This document shows positions 1 to 11,895 of a stretch of DNA of 64,000 nt, piece after piece. This stretch comes from Membranipora membranacea (taxonomy: Eukaryota; Bryozoa; Gymnolaemata; Cheilostomatida; Membraniporidae): NCBI GenBank assembly GCA_914767715.1, contig OU612067.1, positions 29,050,162 through 29,114,161 of the forward strand, read 5' to 3'. The position numbers and the translations under genes are program-made. How positions within the stretch are numbered: position 1 is the first letter of the stretch; each line of letters begins with the position of its first letter. The notes below the pieces were generated by a model that saw only the letters and a list, made by a program, of their open reading frames with translations, had not been told where the DNA came from and did not search any database.

Positions 1-496
1 GAGCAGCTTCACCAAACACCTCTACATAAAAAGGGCTCTAAAGTACAGATTTAGAAAACACTGTATGATGTTTTTGCAAAACAGGTCAAAGAACTTCCGA
101 TAGCTACTCTCAAGTGTGAAGACAAGGAGGATGCTGTTACAAGACCACACTCTTTAGAAAACATGTTATTGACACCCATATAATGCTCTAAACCGACTGG
201 CCAAGCTTGATTGTTACTGATTGAACAAAACCTTGATGTCAACAGGATGAAAATATTTGACACAGTAAGATGTCTGTGTATTTGCAACCATCTTAATCTT
301 TTTTGTCAACTGAAATCTATTGTGGTATGAGAAGGGATACGTTGGGATGCAATCAGTGCAGTGCAGAAAAAGTATTTTTAACATTAAAAAATAAAGTAAA
401 CAGGTTAAGATGGCTGCTCAAACATTTCCACTGACTTTTAGTGCAGGGATATTTCCGCTTATGTGGATGATGTATGTTATAAAGAGCCTGTCCTAC

Positions 497-2034
497 CTTT
501 GGTCGTTTAGAGAGTATACTCAGAGCTTCGTAGGTGAGAAACTCCCACCAATCTATACAATTAGTTCTATCCTTATCTATTATTGTAAACTTCATTTCTT
601 CGACCTCCATATCCTGTTGCGAGAGAGTAACTCCAAATCTTTTCTCATAGATTGCAGCAGTAATGTTGAGGAACTCCTCTTTAGAAATACTAGAATCTAT
701 AAAAGAAGTTGGATCAAACAAAAGTTTTTTCATAGGATCGACAATAATTATTTTTACAACAGCGGCTATCCAACAGTTGTAATGAGGGTTTTTCTAACGT
801 TTGTTTCCAAGGGACGGTACACCCCTGATTATTTGCAAATATTCTTTTGCTACAGGCTAGGTCTAGGACATGGGGGAAATTCATCATTATCATTATCATG
901 CTGTTACTACACCTCCTATGTTCATTTTTGGACAAGCCATTATGTGATGGTTTTAAAAATTCATCTCATGTCATTTGAATCCTATATTATTTGAATCCAA
1001 TAAATAGTGTTGAATTTTCATGCTGATCGCTCACCTGAGTTAACATCATACTGGTCGAATGAATCCATAATAGTATGCATTTCATCCTCCGTGAGATGTA
1101 GGCTTAAATTCTCCTTATGAAAAGATATAATACAAAATTTCAGGTATAGGTTACTAGTGAGAGTTTTAAAACCCAAGTGCCTCCTCTGGGTATCTGTCCA
1201 GCTTAAAAAACAGACTGCATCAAAATGTAATGTACTCTTTAAGAACACATTCGCAGAATTCCAAAAAAGAATTTTGTCAATATTTGCGGATAATATGAGA
1301 GCATGCATACTTCGAGATTTAGCGTACTTACACAAATGTGACAGCTCCATCCACACCTGGAGGAGCAGAGAGTCAGCATTCTCTTCTCCTCCTCTGCAGT
1401 CTGTAGATTACCGGCAGCTTTCAGACACGCTGTGTGATAAGCGTGATCACACACCCGGCAGCTGTAGAGGAGAAAGCCTGTGTGCTCTCGGCATAGCCTG
1501 CATTCTAAGTAAGGTACACAAGGGGTGCCAAACTGCTCCCCCTCCTTCAATAAATAGATAAATAAAAAAAATGCAATGAATTAGCAAATTATCAGACGAT
1601 GAAGGTTTTGTGTACACATCACATAGTGCAGCGAAATTATGTGGTTGGTTATACGGGCAATTTACTTAGTCTCTCAACTTTATGAATCATGAAAAAGCAA
1701 ACACGAGTAGGTTATGACCAACTCGGGAAAGCTGAGAGCTAACACGTCATCATTGAGTACAAACCTCAATAAGTTGTGAGAGATTCTCCCTGATATTTTC
1801 CACACTTCTCCCCTCGCCAGTCAGTGAGGGTCTGGGCGCCCGTCTCATTACAGAAAGTTCTCCATTTTGAAGTTCATCAGCCGTACCTAGACTTCTACTA
1901 GGACTACATTCAATAAGAGCAGTGTGTGTATTAGTATCTGTCTGCGAGTCTACTTCCTGTCTCCTGCTGATCAGACTGTTTACTATCGTCACTTTGGATG
2001 CTATCTTCTTGTGCCGACTTGGAGCAGAGCCCAT
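497..2034 (-). CDS. PHF24: PHF24-like PHD zinc finger / EF-hand-like protein, 5' part
   Basis: Four exons joined by splice phase: 2034-1765 (starts at ATG), 1544-1332, 1113-1035 and 696-497, giving 254 codons and ending in phase 0 at a GTAGGA donor. The N-terminus MGSAPSRHKK has Gly2 followed by basic residues, which suggests N-myristoylation. Exon 2 carries a PHD-type cysteine/histidine set: C-x2-C near CRLC, SCRVCDHAYHTACL, then GWSCHIC. Exon 3 (HLTEDEMHTIMDSF) and exon 4 (DKDRTNCIDWWEFLTYEALS) look like the EF-hand-related region that follows the finger in vertebrate PHF24, where I recall similar text (TGWSCHYC, LLTEEEM). Family membership is inferred from this order and spacing. The vertebrate protein is about 400 residues, so about a third is missing here. 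A weak continuation may lie at 51-200, or the rest is off the left edge. Function of the family is poorly known; it is mostly described from brain. Confidence 0.75.
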
Positions 2035-5000
2035 GGTTAAATCCTAAATAATCAGCCTCAGTTGAGATAAGTTCTCATTTTAGATAAGTTTTATAATGCG
2101 GCTTTCTGACGTCCAAATAAGTCTTGAACCCTTCTAGATGTCAGGTTTTGATGGCTTTACTAACCTAACCATGCTATTCAAGCTAGTCAATCTCTGCAAT
2201 TTAAAAATGAAAATTAGAAGTAAGCTGAGGTTATGTTTACATAATATGCAGATTCAATCAAGTTTCCAATTAATTTCCGGCAGCTTTGATCTTTAGCAAA
2301 CAAATTTATTGGTTGTATTCAAAAATCGAATTGATGAAAACTATTTGCATAGCATGAAAGTCTCTGACCAGTCGGTTGGCATAAATATCCACAAGTGCAA
2401 TTAGAATCTAACATTGAGACAGGGGACATCATACAAATTACCAGATAAAATAATATTGGTGTTAATAACCATATTATTAACATATTTATTCTTTATTATT
2501 CTAATAATCTATTTAATTGTTTAGACTTATGCAAGTAATTTTATTGATTCTCATCGATGTACCAACCAACAGGTGCATAACCTTTACTTGGTTGTATGAC
2601 GTAGGAAGCCTCAAAGTAAGAGCATATATGCTCTTATACTTTGATTTGTATAGCTGAATTACTTATAATTATGCTAACGTAAACACCTAAAACTGTTGGG
2701 GAAAGGCCTCTCAAACATTTAGCTTTATAATTATATATATCTTGCTATATTAGAACATAACAATCATATTCAAGATTCATATTAAATGTAACTTGGAGTC
2801 ACAAAGGTTAGTACACTAATGATAATACAGGGTTAATGTAATGTGATGATAGCAGGGCGTATAACGTGTTTAATAATTCTGTTAATTTCCAAAGTTGTCA
2901 AATCAAGGTCGATGCTCAAAACTGGCAGTTTTTGATATCATTATTATTGCGATGTGATACAAGTCGCCCATCAATTACATTAATTCAGAGAAACATGGAT
3001 TCTGTACATATTGCTGTGGGAATATCTCACTTAGAAAGTATGAGAAACTGAACCCTGCAGCTGACCAGTTTGATGTAGCTCACATGATCAACTTCATTAC
3101 TGTTCAACCAAATCTAAGATTACATCTTTTTCAGTGTTCGATAGGGAGTTATATGCACATGTTGGTGGGTGAGGCAATTCTCAAAACAGTCTTTACTCGC
3201 TAAGCTTAATCCTGCTATCAAATATGGTAAGAACATACTCATTTCATAATGCTATTTCTAATGTGTTATAAGTGTATGATTACACCATTTATATGAATAT
3301 GGTTAGAGCAATGCGTCACTAATGTGAACTGAATCTCAATATCAACAGCCAACCAAATGAGAAACCAAATTTCTAGCACATGACATTCAGCAGTGCGAGT
3401 GCATTACACAGCTGTTACATAGAGTAGAGAAAACGATGCAAGCCATAACAAACACAATACACAGTCAGAAACAGATCATACAGACATGGTTCTCACAGTC
3501 AGGCCTTAATTCCAGGCTAAGCTTTTAAAAAATGACCGACTTCCCACCGCAAAGTATAATAGCATCCAAATTAAAATGGTGAAGTTTTGAGATGGGCGAA
3601 AAGGATCTAGAGTAATAGATTATTTATTATTTAACTCGTTTTTGTTTTTTCAAACATCGCTTGTGAAAGCCTCAACAAAAGTTTACAAATGTCCAGATAC
3701 TGCAAGTGTTATCCTCATATAGTCACAGAGTCGTTTTCTGTATGTGAAATACTGTATTTATACTAGGATCTCATGGTTATAGGCAGTAAACTAGTAAAGG
3801 TATTTTCTATTTAACTGGAGAACACAAAAAAGGAGGTATCAGTAAAGCCATTGATTTCGGTGTAAAATATTGATAGCATTTGAATTCAATCATCCAAAGA
3901 TTATACAAGCAGGGATAACTATGCGTTGTAGAGCATACCTCAAATAATGCTAGAACATCATTGAGCTATTGCTGCTTGTTGGTGCAAGACATTCGGTAGT
4001 AACTCTCCATGCATTTATAGCCTGATATACATTACAATCATTCAGTCAGTTTGGCTCAGTGGTAAGCACGTCTGCCATTAGACCAGCCGATTGTGGGTTC
4101 AAACAAATGTCGTTTCAACTTTGACTGATCACAAAGGAACCCTCCTGTATGGTATAGCTCTGTACAGGAGGATGCTGTCATCAACCACTGCAGCTCTGGC
4201 CTTGTAATTATATGCTTCACGCTGGGTTAAAGCTGCCAGTGGTTGAAAAGTGGCACTAATGACTTGGAACCCTAGTGGTCACTACAAAAACCTCTTTCTA
4301 TCAGCACCTCAGTGCAGTCATTGTCTACATAGACAGACAGCAAAATTATAATTATACATTACAATTTCACCTGTTATTTTAGTCAATTGAAACATAAGTC
4401 ATGATATCAAATTTTTGTTTTTATTCTGCGAAAAGTCACAGTTCAAAGCTGTGATAAGCAAAAACTATTAGCAATGCCAACTAAAACATCTTGAAAGTTT
4501 TTATTATACACCCCATATTAAATTTTCACACTGGTGTGGATATATCACAAGACATTAGGTCTCAATCTGTTACCAGTAGTTAAGGTAGGAGGCCTATGAT
4601 TTAATGCAAAATTTGCAGCGAGTCTTCAGGTGTGATAGACAGAAAATTATAGTGGTTCAAGAGTCAATATTTTTGGATTAAACTACCGGCAAAACAAAAA
4701 ATTAATAAATATTGTTTTAGGTCATCATCACCTAGTCAAAAACTTTATGAGATTACCTCTATACATTAATCTTGTGATGCCCTACCACATGCAGGGTACA
4801 AGGCGGAAATTTGCATGTTTTTTATGAAGTAATAGATTTATCTTATCATGGAACAAGAGAGAATAACTTTCTATTTGTTTGCACACTGTTTCTATATAAG
4901 AAACTTATAACTCAAATCACCATCGGATCACCATGCACAACTCATGGCCATGTCAAGCCCAAAGGCAGATATCCGACACAATCGCTTTGATGTTACATGT

Positions 5001-5526
5001 GTGGTATAATTTCTGATTTATTATTCTATGCAAACACAATTATAAATAAAATTTGAACCAAAAAAAAGTCTTTTGATTGCATGATCAATCCTAAAAAACA
5101 AAATGGAAGAAGACAATTTTGATATAACTGGACGGATTGTGAATGAAAAAAATAAATGATAGGGTATAATTATTAAACTTGAAATATATAAAATGTATCG
5201 AAGTAAACAATACAGTTTAAGTGCTCAAATAATCCCCAACATGTTTGTATCGACATCTCATTATCAACCATATGCAATGGGGACGTGGTTGATGACGGAG
5301 TGCCAATACTGGGAACTTAGGACTGTTTGATAACCCTAAACTAAGATAAGGGGTACATAATAGAATTATGCCTTTAAATGAGTCAACCATATGCATTATG
5401 CATCGGACAACTATCCCAGGTTTGAGCGAGGCAATAAGAAAAATTAATATCAAACTCTCTTCTCTACCTGTTTGAAAATGAAGTTTTGTATTCGACAGTT
5501 TAAAAAAAGTGATGGTGGCAGCTTTG
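2035..5526. other. Intergenic region between PHF24-like and LITAF genes
   Basis: AT-rich sequence with stop codons in all frames and no exon-like stretch with splice signals that I could support. The 2035-2200 part presumably holds the promoter and 5' UTR of the PHF24-like gene. The only structured item I see is the SINE at 4039-4352, listed separately. The 3' UTR of LITAF runs leftward from 5526 for an unknown distance. Confidence 0.6.
4026..4365 (+). repeat. tRNA-derived SINE with 13 bp target site duplication
   Basis: A tRNA-like head at about 4046-4105 has an A-box (TTGGCTCAGTGGTAAGC, near 4050) and a B-box (GTGGGTTCAAAC, near 4092), the internal RNA polymerase III promoter of tRNAs. It is followed by about 240 bp of unrelated body and an A/T-rich tail. 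The unit 4039-4352 is flanked by the identical 13-mer TATACATTACAAT at 4026-4038 and 4353-4365, as expected for LINE-mediated retroposition. The perfect duplication indicates a fairly young, full-length insertion. It sits in intergenic DNA and interrupts no gene that I found. Confidence 0.85.
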
Positions 5527-7911
5527 TCACATTCGCTTTTTCTCACCCACCATTCTTTGACAGTTAGGACAGTGATGTACAACGTCTTTACAGTCAGGTA
5601 TACAGAATGGTATGAAGCTGCAAAGCCACAACCTGTAAATAGAATTAAATCAAATGGAGTCAATTAGGAAAATAAAGAGCAGATTATTGAAGAGATGCGC
5701 TTTATTCGCAGCCACAATTTGACTTCAAACATGTAGGGCTGAGTCAACTGGAGAGATCCGCGTTCTATGACTTGCTAGTTTTTTAGCTATCGTTAAAATA
5801 TTAAATATTTCATGTTGTATTTTCTTCCGTGTATGAAAAGAAACAAGGAAAAATAAAAGAAGCAAAATAGCCTAAGGTTATAAGGCCTAAGATTGAAAAC
5901 TTTCATAAAACAAACATTCTTGCAACAACTTGCAACTTACCCAAAGAAGGCGAGCCCGAGGCAGACAAGCCAGGCTAACAATCCAACTCTGTAGCTGACA
6001 GAAGTAGAGATTTGTGCCTGGCAGTGGGGACATGTCATAGCTACTGGGCTTTGGTCAAACATTACTCCCTGTACAAGGACTGGAGGTCCGCCATGTGCCA
6101 TCACCACTGTTGTGTTATTAGCGCCTGTATCGAAGGATTAATTGGCGTGTGGAAACAATAAGCTGTGAGAGCGTGTTGAATACTTTTGTTGACTCGAATG
6201 GACACCAAGTCTAATGACACAAGTAACGCAAAGCCAATTGTTACAAATGAAAAATCTGATGTGTTGAGCTGTCCTAGAAAAGAGTTACATTCTGCAAAAA
6301 AACTCCTATTTAGATTTACAATGTATTCATTGATGCGCACAAAACACTGCCAGCATATGTTAACCAAAGCAACGTACACCTGTGCAATCGAGGCGACACA
6401 TACTTACCATTGTTATATTACCTATAAAAAGCTTTGAATAAAATCAATTGAGCAATAATAAGCCAAACTGTAAAACAAACAGTCAGCATGTTCGGTAAAC
6501 TATGATAACATTTATATGACTTCTGACTTTGGCGTCAGAAGGTGATAACAACAAAATCTATAAATGGTACAGTCAAAACTCATCATCAATTTGTAGAGCA
6601 CAGTTGAAAAGGAATGCCATCCTTGTTGCACATTGATTTGGTTGAAGGCCCTAATTAAAGTAAGACCTCAATTGCAGGTACTGCCTACTCACTCTGCTGT
6701 TGCATTCCGTATCCTTGTGGTGGGGGCCCTTGGACATATCCTGGTGCTGGCTGGCCATATCCTGGGGGTGGGGGTTGTTGACCATATCCAGGTGCTGGCT
6801 GACCATATCCTGGCTGCATAGGATGACTGTAGCCCTGAGGCTGTCCTTGTGGAGCTGGTTGCCCGTAACCCTGTTGGGGTACTTTATTATCAGTAGGTGG
6901 AGGACCTGGATAACTCGGAGGAGGTGGCTCACTAGTACCAGCAGCCGGAGGAGGATACTGTCCCTGTTGATCTGGAAACAGAATATTCATCAGGTAAAAT
7001 ATGTTATATTGTATACATTGTATCTTATTATTAACTTGACGAGATATTATAGAGTTAACTGTACAGCATTACAGTACAAGCTCAAATAACCAGTCTGTTG
7101 GCTTTAGTCTTGTTTGGTTAATTGCATCATAAGTGAAACCACCCAATTGTGCGTAGATCAATCTAGATAAAGAAACAACCAACTCGAGCTCTCCTAGTAC
7201 TTCACTTTAGAGCAGGAAAATTGAACAGTCGCAAAGGTATTGGTACCAAACTGTTAAATGTGAGTGCACCTGTTGATAGGGAGACCTACTATACCATGGA
7301 AAGGTTGGCCAGTCATGTGGATAGATCAAACAGAAGCCAATGCACAAGCCCTATAAACCATATACTATGGTTCTAACCTCAAAAATATAGCCTAACTAGG
7401 AGTGCTGCAAACTTTGGTTCTGCATCAAAGAGTAAAGGTTGATTGTATTCATATTACTATACTCATACATTACAAAATAAAGGACAGTTGTAAAATACCC
7501 TTTGCCAGTGGTTCCTACATATTATAGTAGCGGGTGGATTGTATATTCCCACAAATGAGTGTAGCAAAAGTGGAGAACTGATGCTAGCATACGCGCTCCC
7601 CAACCATCGATCACACACACCCAGCATGTAATCAGACAAGCAAACTTTGCCAGCCGTTGTACTCCTTTGTTCACCAAACAAAAGGCCTTTTGTTATACAA
7701 CTCACATAGGTGTCTTGGGACATGTCTCCCAGACATCGGCCCCCAGGGCCTATCCAACATACTACAGCATAACTGTACTTAATTTTGTAATGAAAATAGA
7801 TCCAGTTTAGTATACATACAGTCAAAGCAAGGAGTAATTGGTAATAGGGCTATTACTCCTTAATCAGAGTATGAAAAATTGAACACAGATACAGTACTGA
7901 CCTTGTGCCAT
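5527..7911 (-). CDS. LITAF: LITAF-domain protein (lipopolysaccharide-induced TNF factor type)
   Basis: Complete four-exon model: 7911-7902 (ATG GCA CAA G, only ten coding bases), 6971-6693, 6124-5941 and 5632-5527, total 579 nt, 192 residues. All junctions are GT-AG and keep frame. The first ~95 residues are rich in Pro, Gly, Gln and Tyr, with repeats such as [12 protein letters not shown] and a PPPPSYPG segment resembling the PPSY motif that binds WW and TSG101-type partners in LITAF. The C-terminal ~70 residues are a LITAF (zinc-ribbon/SIMPLE) domain: first knuckle CPHC, a hydrophobic stretch [19 protein letters not shown] that dips into the membrane, then FIPFC and the second knuckle HHCPNCQ. 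The CX2C pairs that bind zinc are both present. LITAF proteins sit on the cytosolic face of late endosomes and act in sorting and degradation. The alternative CDIP1 fits less well because CDIP1 lacks the LLAWLVC-like text. The start is supported by the splice phase linking MAQ to DQQGQYPPP. Confidence 0.93.
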
Positions 7912-8229
7912 GGCAGACTTTTTTTTCTACTCAGATCTCTTATTTGTGTTAAGCTAGGGAACTCTGGACTAGTTTTGTAGAAAGGGCACCTGACTGATTG
8001 AAGGAAAACCAAAGGCTTGATCACATGATCAGAGTTGCTATGACAATAGCACAGGATCATACTTAGGCTCCACCCATCATTTCATAAATAAAAACTTTGG
8101 CTAACTCTTTAGTGCAGGAAAACATTATAATCCGTCACAGTGACCGAGCCAAAAAAGTTTCTTCTCAACAAGAAATGTAAATTAAAGCTAATGCTGGTGA
8201 CTTTCACTGTTTGACAAGATGACATAGTG
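7912..8229. promoter_or_regulatory. Shared head-to-head promoter region of LITAF and TMEM60
   Basis: The start codons of LITAF (minus, 7911) and TMEM60 (plus, 8230) are 318 bp apart and face away from each other, so both transcription start regions must lie in this interval unless there are unseen upstream non-coding exons. I see no clear TATA box or CpG island. A short upstream ATG at 8219 reads ATG ACA TAG just before the TMEM60 start. Bidirectional control is inferred from layout only. Confidence 0.5.
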
Positions 8230-8628
8230 ATGGCAGCTCTTATAATCAGATGCTTAGTAACCTGGTTTTCTGGCTTACTGTCTGTGCTGTTCATTCTCCT
8301 TAAAGTGGACGGGATAGTGTCATGGAACTGGTTTTTAAGCTTCCTTCCACTATGGATCTATGACCTGGCGGTTATTATAGATCTGAGTGTGAAGATTGGC
8401 CTCAGGAGGAGGGTGCAATCTCAACAAAGACAATCAAATTGTGTCAGAAATGTGTGGCATCTCATAGCTTCATGCCTGCTGCTGGGATTTCAAGCCATGA
8501 TCTGCACTTATCTTCAATACGATGGGAAACTGAGGCTGGTGTTTGCCATGATCCCTCTTTGGTGTATACTGCTTGGAATGATTGTGGAGGTTGGGATATT
8601 CCTGCGCTCTATTTTATCAGCGGCTTGA
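8230..8628 (+). CDS. TMEM60: Transmembrane protein 60
   Basis: Single-exon reading frame of 132 residues, nearly the same length as the vertebrate protein (133). It has four hydrophobic segments at about residues 4-24, 36-54, 78-96 and 103-125. The segment after the first helix, SWNWFLSFLPLWIYDLA, matches the family text WNWFL-x-F-x-P-x-WI-x-D that I know for TMEM60, and the last helix pair contains IPLWCILLGMIVEVG, matching IPLWALLAGALTELG. A basic loop GLRRRVQSQQRQS separates helices 2 and 3. The first in-frame ATG is at 8230; the GTG at 8227 is not needed. TMEM60 belongs with the TMEM185 family and has no established biochemical role. The gene is intronless, as in vertebrates, and diverges from LITAF. 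Confidence 0.93.
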   Translation: MAALIIRCLVTWFSGLLSVLFILLKVDGIVSWNWFLSFLPLWIYDLAVIIDLSVKIGLRRRVQSQQRQSNCVRNVWHLIASCLLLGFQAMICTYLQYDGKLRLVFAMIPLWCILLGMIVEVGIFLRSILSAA

Positions 8629-9443
8629 GCATGAAATGTAAGTAAACTTGACATTACTAATGGAACATTGGTACTGCTGTGATATGATATCACAGCTACC
8701 AATTAGCAATGGATCACAAGGATCTCTACTGTTTACCACTGTCATTTGAAATTCGGGATAAACATGACTGTGGAACGGGTTTGGAGCGACAGTTGGTTGA
8801 GAACCTCTAACTCCTAATCAACATAGCTGTACTGAATTATATTAGTTTGGTAATTGAGTGTCACAGCTTGTTGGTTCTGCAATATAATCATGTTGTAATA
8901 GGGACTGAACAAATCATACCCTTAGCTTTCTATTAGATCCCAAGGCCCTGTGTCTATCCTATTGCAGCCATAATATATAGGCACTACAAATGCACCCACT
9001 TCCGTTTTAGAAAAGTGTCATCAAATTCTTATACTCTCGACAGGGCCTAAAAACTGCGCAGATTTTCGAAAACACAAGTTTTTTAAACCCAGATATCTCA
9101 GTTTCTATTCCTCCTACAGCCTTGAAATTTTTTCAGGATATAGATCTGAAGCATGCGCACCCAGCGCAATTGTTAGAAAACCATGGAAAACCCTAGAAAA
9201 CTAAAGTAGGCAAGACTGAAATTTAGTGTCAAACTGCTGCCTGAATTTTCACAAAAAAACTCCATTTTCACTCCAAACATACAATTATCTGATAAGATTG
9301 AAGGTTTCTGATTCTGATGGTGTGTACTTTGTTTGGTTTAGCTCTGAAGAAGTGCTTGTACTCTCTGTTTTAAAATCTCATGTTTCAGTTGCAAGTTAGA
9401 ATACTCAAGAGGAAAAAATATGGCCACTGTATTAATATGGCCT

Positions 9444-9482
9444 CTGTGATTGGTCTAACTTTCAAAATTAGACCAATCACAG
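9444..9482. repeat. Short perfect hairpin
   Basis: CTGTGATTGGTCTAA at 9444-9458 is the exact reverse complement of TTAGACCAATCACAG at 9468-9482, with a 9 bp loop. It contains a CCAAT/ATTGG core on both arms. No target duplication was evident. Confidence 0.7.
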
Positions 9483-10799
9483 TAGGTCATACTAAACTCT
9501 GCTAAATATCACAACAGTAAAGCGATGATTTTTGTTGTTTTGTTGCTGATGGATTTTTAGTGTAAATGACACATGTATCCTCATACCATTCATCACTGAG
9601 TATGGTAAGGCCATAACTGTCTGTGTTGGTACAAAATGAGAGCATGATGGACAAAGTTTGCACACTATTTCATCATTTATATGTTCTCAAGTGATGTCCT
9701 CTCTAATTTCATATAAGATTGAACATCAACTTGCATAGTAGTTGGCCCACCTCAGATTGATTTTGCACAGTTACTACTACAGATGGTGGTGTCAACTGTG
9801 TGTGATTGAAGTACCAATTAAGCTGTACATAAACCTATTTCACTAGTGATATCAGGGAGTGATCACCAAAATTTTACTGGGATATCTTAGCTAGATTCAG
9901 TGCAGACCAATTTGATGAACAACTATTTTCACTTGTATTGCAAGCACCTGTTGTTAGTGTTTGGATATGCTTGCTTAGGCTGGTTGACACTTCTTCTCTA
10001 GCAGATCATAATCCATAACATAGTTGAGCTTTTGCATGTAATGAACATGTTTTAAGTTAGTAAAGCATGGGTGTCAACAATTTTTGCTCATGACGCTCTA
10101 ATCAGGGTATAAAGGGAGTTCTTTTTCTTGTGATAAACAAGTTGAGTCAGTTGTAGGCCAAGGCGCAAGGGTCGCTGTTGTAGTTCTATTGGTATGGTTT
10201 CGTCTCATAATCAATGTGAGAGAAATGTATAAATATCTAGTTTTGCAATGTTTATTACATATATAATTGGCGGACATGTAAATCCCGGCATGTTAAAAAA
10301 GCTAATGCCAACTTAGGGATTGAGTTCGAAACAGTGTTGAAAATCTAGAACTTCAGAGAGTGCCTACAGTCCTAAACATAGTCCTAAGGCTTAAAAAGAG
10401 GTGTCAAAAAATGTAGTGCAATGCTCAAGAGATTTAGTAAGCTGAGAGTATCTGTTAGTTGGCTGTTATCATTATCAACGAGTAGTGAGGAGCATTGTAT
10501 TAGTAAGGTTCAAGGTAGCTGTTAGTCGTTCTTTCTTGACCCCGACCAGTGTCTAGATCTTTCTGAGAATCATCTATATCAAATCAAATCAAACTATAAA
10601 CATGAGCATATATATATATATTACTGTATAGCTTTAAAAAAACATATCAAATAAGCATGGAGTTTGCTTCACCGCTTAACAAAATATCGCATTTTAATAC
10701 ATAAATTTTGGCATAATGTTTGATGGAATGGGTTACACATGTTTGAATATATGCGGCCAGGGAAGATGGAACATGGATACTTCAGGTATCAACTAGACT

Positions 10800-10926
10800 C
10801 TAGAATTTACAATATTTGATCTCAGGCAGTAGCAAAAATGAGTGTGTGTAACGTTGTGCAGTCATAGCGCAACGTTACACACACTATTTTTTGCTTCTGC
10901 CTGGGATCAAATATTGTAAATTCTAG
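10800..10926. repeat. Hairpin (MITE-like) element
   Basis: Two arms of about 60 bp are near-perfect inverted copies. The outer ends are CTAGAATTTACAATATTTGA (from 10800) and its complement ending at 10926. The inner arms are GTGTGTGTAACGTTGTGC and GCGCAACGTTACACACAC, with a loop of about 7 bp. The whole 127 bp would fold as one stem. I could not identify a clear target duplication. Confidence 0.8.
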
Positions 10927-11895
10927 ATGATATTTTTGGCTGCTAAAATGAAATTAGATTTTGGATTTGCTTGCCTCATATTGCTCTCAGAGCAAATTTG
11001 AAAACATATTTGGAAAATTCACACCTATGTGGTTCCAACCATGTATTTATTTTCATGATTGGAACATTTTGAAAAAATCCTTTGTAGTGCCTACATAATA
11101 TATGCACGGATTACACATAGAAAGGTCTGGCTAATATTTTCTCGGACCTTTATTAGGTATGGGAATAGAGTTTTATGCTTACACTGACTATTGTGGAACT
11201 TGTAATGTCTATTCAATTCTGGAGTTGCTGTCCCTTATACTGGACATGGGCAAGGTAAAGGCATGTAAGTCCGAGGGGCCATGTGTGGAGACTCCTGAAG
11301 GTAAATTAGACTGCACCACCTGTCGCTTTTTAATCATATGTTTATATATTATACAGGAAATGTGATCGTGGCTCCCATCAAGACAGGCAGAGCTGATCAG
11401 GCACTACCTACTCGCTGTACGACCCGCCGCTGTTTGCTATCCAACACCATGGAACCAAAGACCAGGGCAGTAGTATGATGCAGCATACTAAGGTTTATCT
11501 ATCCAAGCTATTCTAAGCTATTCAAAACATGGAACACTCCTTTGCAATTGAACATGTTCCATGTTGTGTCAGGCTCAGGCATACTTGCTAAGCAGTTTCT
11601 TCAAATTGAATAATTGCTGTTGATAAGTCTGGTCTTTTCTATTATAGAATTTTGTTTGTTACAAAAAGAGGAATAAAAACAAACAAACTAAATACTAGTT
11701 ATGTAACTATGTGGCACAGTTACTGAATGATATGTCTATTAAACTTGAGGTATAAAATAGAAATTAACAGCTTTGTTTGCAGTAGACATGTAAAATTATC
11801 TGATAGACTAGGAAGCATATGATTTGATGTTATATAAAATATAGAATATTTGAAGAATGACTAATAAAAATAGATTGACTCGTAACCATAACAAC

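Noticed and set aside
51-287. Possible next exon of the PHF24-like gene (FSKECGLVTASSLSSHL)
   Set aside because: Weak resemblance to the later EF-hand-like part of PHF24, but no acceptor gives a convincing phase-0 join from the exon ending at 497, and the frame stops at 51. Left out of the model.
410-994. Plus-strand open frame of 194 codons
   Set aside because: Antisense to the PHF24-like exon 4 and its introns; no family similarity. A shadow of the real gene.
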